Source of the DNA: Antedon mediterranea
Taxonomy: Eukaryota > Echinodermata > Crinoidea > Comatulida > Antedonidae
Length of the DNA stretch: 64,000 bases
NCBI RefSeq assembly: GCF_964355755.1
Contig: NC_092670.1
Coordinates: 25,531,795 to 25,595,794, forward strand
Direction: 5' to 3'
How positions within the stretch are numbered: the first letter of the stretch is position 1; each line of letters begins with the position of its first letter. A program made the position numbers and the translations under genes. The notes under the pieces were generated by a model that was given only the letters and a program-made list of their open reading frames with translations, had not been told where the DNA came from and did no database searches. This document shows, one piece after another, positions 61,501-64,000 of this stretch.

Positions 61501-63764
61501 AAACTCTATGCTAAATTTCTTCAAAGCCTTTCTCCTGCCAATGAAATTAAATATAAACAATATTGTAATAAACTTAACTTCACTATCAAAAATGCCAAAA
61601 GAATCCACTTCCATGATATTTTCACCAAGAAAACAAAATATTCAAACTCTTTTTGACACCTTTAATACCAACATTATTTTACCTGTGTCCCAGTACTTTG
61701 CAGCTAACAAACTCTCCCTCAATTATTAAAAATGTAGCTACATCCTATTTGGAACCCCACAGTTGACTAGAGGTATTAATGTGTTCCCACTTAAAATCTT
61801 TATTGATAATCATGAAATCCTCTCTGTAAAGTCTATTAAATTTCTTGGTGTTAGCATTGACAACTGCCTCTCATGGAAACCCCATATCCAGGAAACTGAG
61901 ATCAAGGTTTCTAAGAACTTAAGATCATTTCTACCTTCCTCCCAACTAATATTCTCAGAACCCTTTATTGCACTCTCATTCTTCCTTATTTGAGCTATGG
62001 TAATATTGTCTGGGCAAACACTTACCCAACAAACATCAATAAACTCTCTATTCTACAAAAAAAAAGCTATATCTATATATAGACTATATCTGGCACTCAT
62101 GCACTTTTGAATTCCTCCCCATTTATTTTCCAAACTCGATCTTCTCAAACTCTCGGACATTAACCTATCCCAGCAAGGTGTTTTTGTTTTTTTGGCTACT
62201 CGCTCCATTCTCCCTTACCATCTCAATGACTTATTCGCTCCCAATAATACCGTTCATAAATATGACACTAGAAATAACATGTATATCCAAACCACAACAC
62301 AAACTATTTTCAACACAGCATTAAATATTCTAAACCACTCAGTTTTTTAGAATGTTGGTGTTGTGAAAAAAAGAATGTTTATTTCAGATTTGAACTCCCT
62401 AAATTCAGTTGCCAAGCATCTTCTTAACCACATATTTAAAAGAGTTCAATTTACTTTTTAAAGGCAAGCTTGTATACGATAGGATCCGCCGCAAGTCTAC
62501 CTATCAGCCATCTGGTAGCAGTATTCCTCAGATGTTGCCAGAGAAGTTCACACCAGATCAAGTGCCAGATTCAGCTAAAGAAACTTGTCGTAATTGGTTC
62601 TTTAAAATTGCCTCAATTAGAGAGCTCATACCCAGATTGTATCCTTTAATAATTCTTATTTTACAATTTGTTAAATAGATTGACTGCTTCTTTTTATTTT
62701 AATCTTAATTTTATTCTTAAAACAATAGTAATTTTTGGAACTGCTAAACTTGATATACTGTACGGTAAGATTACTCTTAGGGGAGGAGCATGTATTTTCA
62801 ATAATGATAATCTTGTCCATGATATTGTGTAAGCCGTTAAATAAATAAATATGCTTTACCAAAGTTTCTGTAAAATGTTTCCTCAACTCTCTTTTAAGAT
62901 ATGTTGAAGTGGCAATTATGAAATGCTATGGTTTTTTAACAACTGGGTAAGAATATTTTTTAATGAAAAATTGTGATTGTGTAGTTTTTGCTGCAAAGAA
63001 AACTATATTATTCAAGACTGTTAACAAATTCACATAAACTTTTCCATTATAGAGAATACTCTCAAGCTCTTTTAAGATTAACCAATCAGATGCGAGGTAT
63101 CGGTGACCCACTCGTAGCCATATATGCAAGAGGTTATCTATGTCGGGTAGGTGTTCAATTATTGTTTGAAAAGATAATTATAAAGATTGAATATATATAT
63201 ATCGGTTCAACCTGCAATAGATGATAGTACATTGCTATTAATACACTAAATATAATTAAAGTTATATTTTAAAAATTTAGGTTGGAGTTGCAGTAGCACC
63301 TGATGTAAAAGATCATCTTATCAACAACTTCTTTGATTTTCTCTCTACTTATACACAAGTGAGTATAAAGTACTGTATATTCTCAGGATCATAGAAATAT
63401 TTGGTAATACAGTATCTCATTTGTATCATATGTTGTGCCTGTATCATCATCATTATGGTATATGATACTAGGAGATACATGTATTACCAAATATTTGTCA
63501 TACTGAAGAAATCTAGATACCGGGAACCGGGCGGTATATTACTAAAAAACAATTAACTGACAAAATAAAGAATTCTACAATCATGCTTGTGATATGAGAA
63601 TCCCTATTTGTCACTTTATGGTTCTGTTGTATGATTCACAGCTTCAAAAAGACTCTGTGCAGAACATACTGGCGATACAAAGATTGGAAATGGTCAACTA
63701 CTTATCACTGTACTCACCAGCATTGGATTGGATCCTACAGTGTATTGCTCACAAGGCATCTGAG
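40548..63764 (+). CDS. VPS35L: VPS35 endosomal protein sorting factor-like (retriever subunit), 3' partial
   Basis: Exons: 40548-40564, 56063-56153, 56452-56664, 59384-59500, 59670-59700, 59856-59909, 60066-60148, 60426-60554, 60784-60868, 62464-62638, 62899-62946, 63053-63146, 63281-63358, 63642-63764. The sum, 1338 bp, is exactly 446 codons, about half of the ~960-residue protein; the gene runs off the window. Diagnostic stretches: MANYEW joined to [131 protein letters not shown]35L is the scaffold of the retriever complex (with VPS26C and VPS29), which works with the CCC and WASH complexes to recycle membrane cargo from endosomes. Exon 1 codes only 17 bases; the 15.5-kb intron 1 holds most of the transposons. 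The 31- and 54-base exons (59670, 59856) are supported by phase only and are less certain. Confidence 0.93.
40725..40885 (-). repeat. CGGCC-family repeat without the 216-bp insertion
   Basis: In reverse complement it contains AATTGAGGCGTGCCATACATT, CAATATTGACGATTGTTGCGG, CCGAAATGAACAATACAT directly joined to ATTTTGTCCTTTTTGGCGTTTCATG and GGCGTTCCATAACCGGCGGCC. The units at 47190-47985 have the same words but with about 216 bp inserted after AACAATACATAT. It therefore serves as an empty site. Confidence 0.78.
41753..41833 (-). mobile_element. tRNA-like sequence (SINE head candidate)
   Basis: On the minus strand TGGCTCGATGGTCTGTGC (box A-like) is followed about 40 bp later by GAGTTCGAGTTTC (box B-like, GGTTCGANNCC with changes). 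It lacks clean acceptor-stem pairing, so I do not call a tRNA gene. Probably an old tRNA-derived SINE. Confidence 0.4.
42028..43619. mobile_element. 1.6-kb TIR element nested in the MULE
   Basis: Left end TTAAAGGGGGATTCTGGGTT (42028) and right end, in inverse, TTAAAGGGGGGTTCCGGGTT (to 43619), continuing as TAAAAT-type similarity for about 30 bp. TTAA is present at both outer borders, so the target duplication is TTAA or TA. Contains a small + strand ORF at 43336-43452 ([10 protein letters not shown]...), unrecognised, which could be a transposase relic. Otherwise no coding signal. Confidence 0.72.
43848..44370 (+). repeat. ~490-bp dispersed repeat, copy 2
   Basis: Same repeat as 14655-15140, same strand: TTACACGTGCGTAGCCTGTC at the start, GCGCGCGTACGCATGCG in the middle, CCACATCGATTCCTGGCCAT and ATCAAGATAA at the end. 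A short AAATAAATAAATAAATAAAG tail follows near 44398, which hints at retroposition. Confidence 0.75.
44476..44906. mobile_element. ~430-bp MITE with inner palindrome
   Basis: AATTGATGATTTTACAGACG at 44476 is mirrored near 44887-44906. Further inside, CAATGTTTTTGTTTCTATGG (about 44540) pairs with CCATAGAAACAAAAACATTG (about 44795-44815), and AGAGCAA with TTGCTCT. The whole can fold into a long hairpin. No ORF. Confidence 0.75.
45573..46621. mobile_element. hAT-like non-autonomous element
   Basis: Ends CAGGCCCGTAGCCAGG (45573) and CCTGGCTACGGCCCTG (to 46621) form a 16-bp TIR with one mismatch; GGGGG/CCCCC blocks follow just inside on both sides. CAGNG...-type termini are usual for hAT elements. 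Flanking TCATG is repeated; a full 8-bp duplication is not clear. The long minus-strand ORF 46187-46588 is unrecognised. Confidence 0.72.
46622..47189. other. VPS35L intron 1, no gene seen
   Basis: Nothing supported apart from a few CGCGACCGATTTCAA repeats near 47109-47158. Confidence 0.45.
47190..47985 (+). repeat. Two 386-bp tandem units, each with a 216-bp insertion
   Basis: CAATACATAT recurs at 47275 and 47661, an offset of 386 bp, and the flanking text matches throughout (GGCGTGCCATACGTTATTAAC, TAGCGCC, GGTGCTTTACATTAGACC, CCGCCGGACACCATTCCGG, GGCGTTCCATAACCGGCGG). Compared with 40725-40885, both contain about 216 extra bases (47285-47500 and 47671-47886) flanked by ACATAT / AC(A/G)TAT. 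The insertion preceded the tandem duplication. Confidence 0.8.
48574..52800 (-). mobile_element. Near full-length LINE (ORF1, endonuclease, RT), inactivated
   Basis: On the minus strand, with a poly-T (poly-A tail) at 48574-48597. ORF1 starts at 52611 ([14 protein letters not shown]), shifts frame near 52560, and shows a coiled-coil-like stretch, then the L1-type RRNNLRF...HRIG...RPIIVRF RNA-binding region. It is interrupted by a MITE and resumes with AWTNRCKIW to a stop near 51492. ORF2 starts at 51297, has GDIHPNPGS (51187-51213), an AP-endonuclease piece ([11 protein letters not shown], ~50970), RT blocks ([46 protein letters not shown] at ~49842-50560) and a C-terminal Cys/His knuckle (CTCG...HFLCYC, ~48925-48955). 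Frameshifts near 50120, 49840, 49630 and elsewhere make it dead. The 5' boundary (~52800) is approximate. Confidence 0.87.
51653..52207 (-). mobile_element. TTAA/TA-target MITE, copy 2, inside LINE ORF1
   Basis: Core 51657-52203 with inverted ends AGATGTATTGTCCC, flanked by TTAA at 51653-51656 and 52204-52207. Removing the core and one TTAA restores the LINE ORF1 reading frame exactly (...SEDL|TKANFN...). TIR symmetry fits a TTAA or a TA duplication, not a 3-bp one. The copy at 12539-13153 has the same inside. Confidence 0.88.
53999..54157. mobile_element. 159-bp PIF/Harbinger-like MITE
   Basis: TIR of about 41 bp: AGCCGATTTTCCACTAGGCG at 53999, mirrored to 54157. TAA is on both sides (53996-53998 and 54158-54160). 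Nested in the hAT-like element. Shares AGCC start and TAA target with the element at 5261-6013, but the TIR sequences differ further in. Confidence 0.87.
55065..55170 (+). repeat. Tandem CGATTCGGCCC words
   Basis: AGGACGATTCGGCCCTGAGA, CGATTCGACCCGGGACGATT, TGGGCCGAAAC (twice). Same word family as 31840-31896 and 34040-34080. No ORF. Confidence 0.65.
55171..56062. other. End of VPS35L intron 1, no feature
   Basis: AT-rich; no gene or element recognised. Confidence 0.4.
57600..59010 (+). mobile_element. Dead LINE copy in VPS35L intron 3
   Basis: Same strand as the gene. Endonuclease piece [14 protein letters not shown] (~57690) and GGAIYINND (~57787), then, after deletions, RT blocks [12 protein letters not shown] (~58220), [24 protein letters not shown] (~58350), DLSKAFD (~58455, frameshifted), [21 protein letters not shown] (~58617) and MFADDTNVL (~58710), and [10 protein letters not shown] near 58940. 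Several stops and frameshifts. A different lineage from the LINE at 48574-52800, judged by these blocks. Confidence 0.82.
60990..62345 (+). mobile_element. Dead LINE copy in VPS35L intron 9
   Basis: Endonuclease pieces [10 protein letters not shown] (~61010) and [13 protein letters not shown] (~61165), then a C-terminal RT part (AANKLSLNY ~61700, [20 protein letters not shown] ~61820, [14 protein letters not shown] ~61995, YDTRNN ~62260). The RT core with the catalytic FADD box is missing, so the copy is internally deleted. Same strand as VPS35L; ends about 120 bp before the next exon. Confidence 0.8.
63396..63494. repeat. ~99-bp palindromic hairpin in VPS35L intron 13
   Basis: ATATTTGGTAATACAGTATC at 63396 pairs with a near-perfect inverse ending at 63494; about 34-bp arms around a ~30-bp loop. 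Probably a tiny MITE. Confidence 0.72.
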
Positions 63765-64000
63765 GTAAATATACTCAGATGTAGGAGGAATGGGTTTGTG
63801 TTTCACAGTGAATAATTATGACCAAGAAAAGAACCCAATCTTTAAATACTTGGATTAAGGCACTAATTATTGAATTGAAATATGTTGAAGGTCAGCAGCT
63901 AGAGCGACTGCTCAGAATTGAATTGTCTCTGGAATTGTGTTACTTCTTTTGCAGAAAATTCAAATGGTTCATTGTACTTTAATGTTTTTGAAAAAATATA

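Overview
The window is nuclear DNA from an invertebrate animal, most likely a deuterostome and plausibly an echinoderm. It is AT-rich, genes are split by GT-AG introns, and transposable elements fill most of the rest. The echinoderm reading is inference: it rests on ST8Sia-type polysialyl/oligosialyltransferases, a LINE with a 2A-like NPG motif at the start of ORF2, and the dense mix of MITEs and fold-back elements. No prokaryotic, CRISPR or rRNA features were seen.

Five host genes can be assembled exon by exon. (1) A 5'-truncated alpha-2,8-sialyltransferase-like gene on + (428-1777). (2) A complete paralogue on - (4742 down to 1880, 348 codons), tail to tail with the first, with a LINE fragment in its last intron. 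(3) ECI1, mitochondrial enoyl-CoA delta-isomerase 1, on + (19823-24902, 7 exons, 294 residues). (4) SIRT7 on - (34318 down to 28021, 10 exons, 418 residues). (5) VPS35L on + (40548 to beyond the window; 14 exons, 446 codons visible). Exon lengths and phases add up to whole reading frames in genes 2-5.

Two features stand out. First, SIRT7 and VPS35L are head to head, and a 5.95-kb fold-back transposon (34474-40420, arms of ~97-bp tandem repeats, 7-bp target duplication) sits between their start codons. Without it the two ATGs would be about 275 bp apart, so a compact bidirectional promoter has been split. Second, the convergent pair ECI1/SIRT7 carries two tandem arrays made from their own coding exons: about 14 extra copies of the 3' part of ECI1 exon 6 with its splice donor, and about 11 extra copies of exactly 100 bp from the SIRT7 C-terminal coding end, in the 3' UTR.

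Layout: 0-5 kb sialyltransferase pair; 5.2-6.0 kb Harbinger-like MITE; 7.5-12.0 kb inverted-repeat element with an internal palindromic satellite and a SINE; 12.5-17.0 kb MITEs and microsatellites; 17.5-26.2 kb ECI1 between inverted repeat arms; 26.9-34.3 kb SIRT7; 34.5-40.4 kb fold-back element; 40.5-56.0 kb the huge first intron of VPS35L, holding a Mutator-like element with a 10-bp TSD, hAT-like elements and a several-level nest of transposons (48.0-55.0 kb); 56.0-63.8 kb the VPS35L exons with two dead LINE copies in introns.
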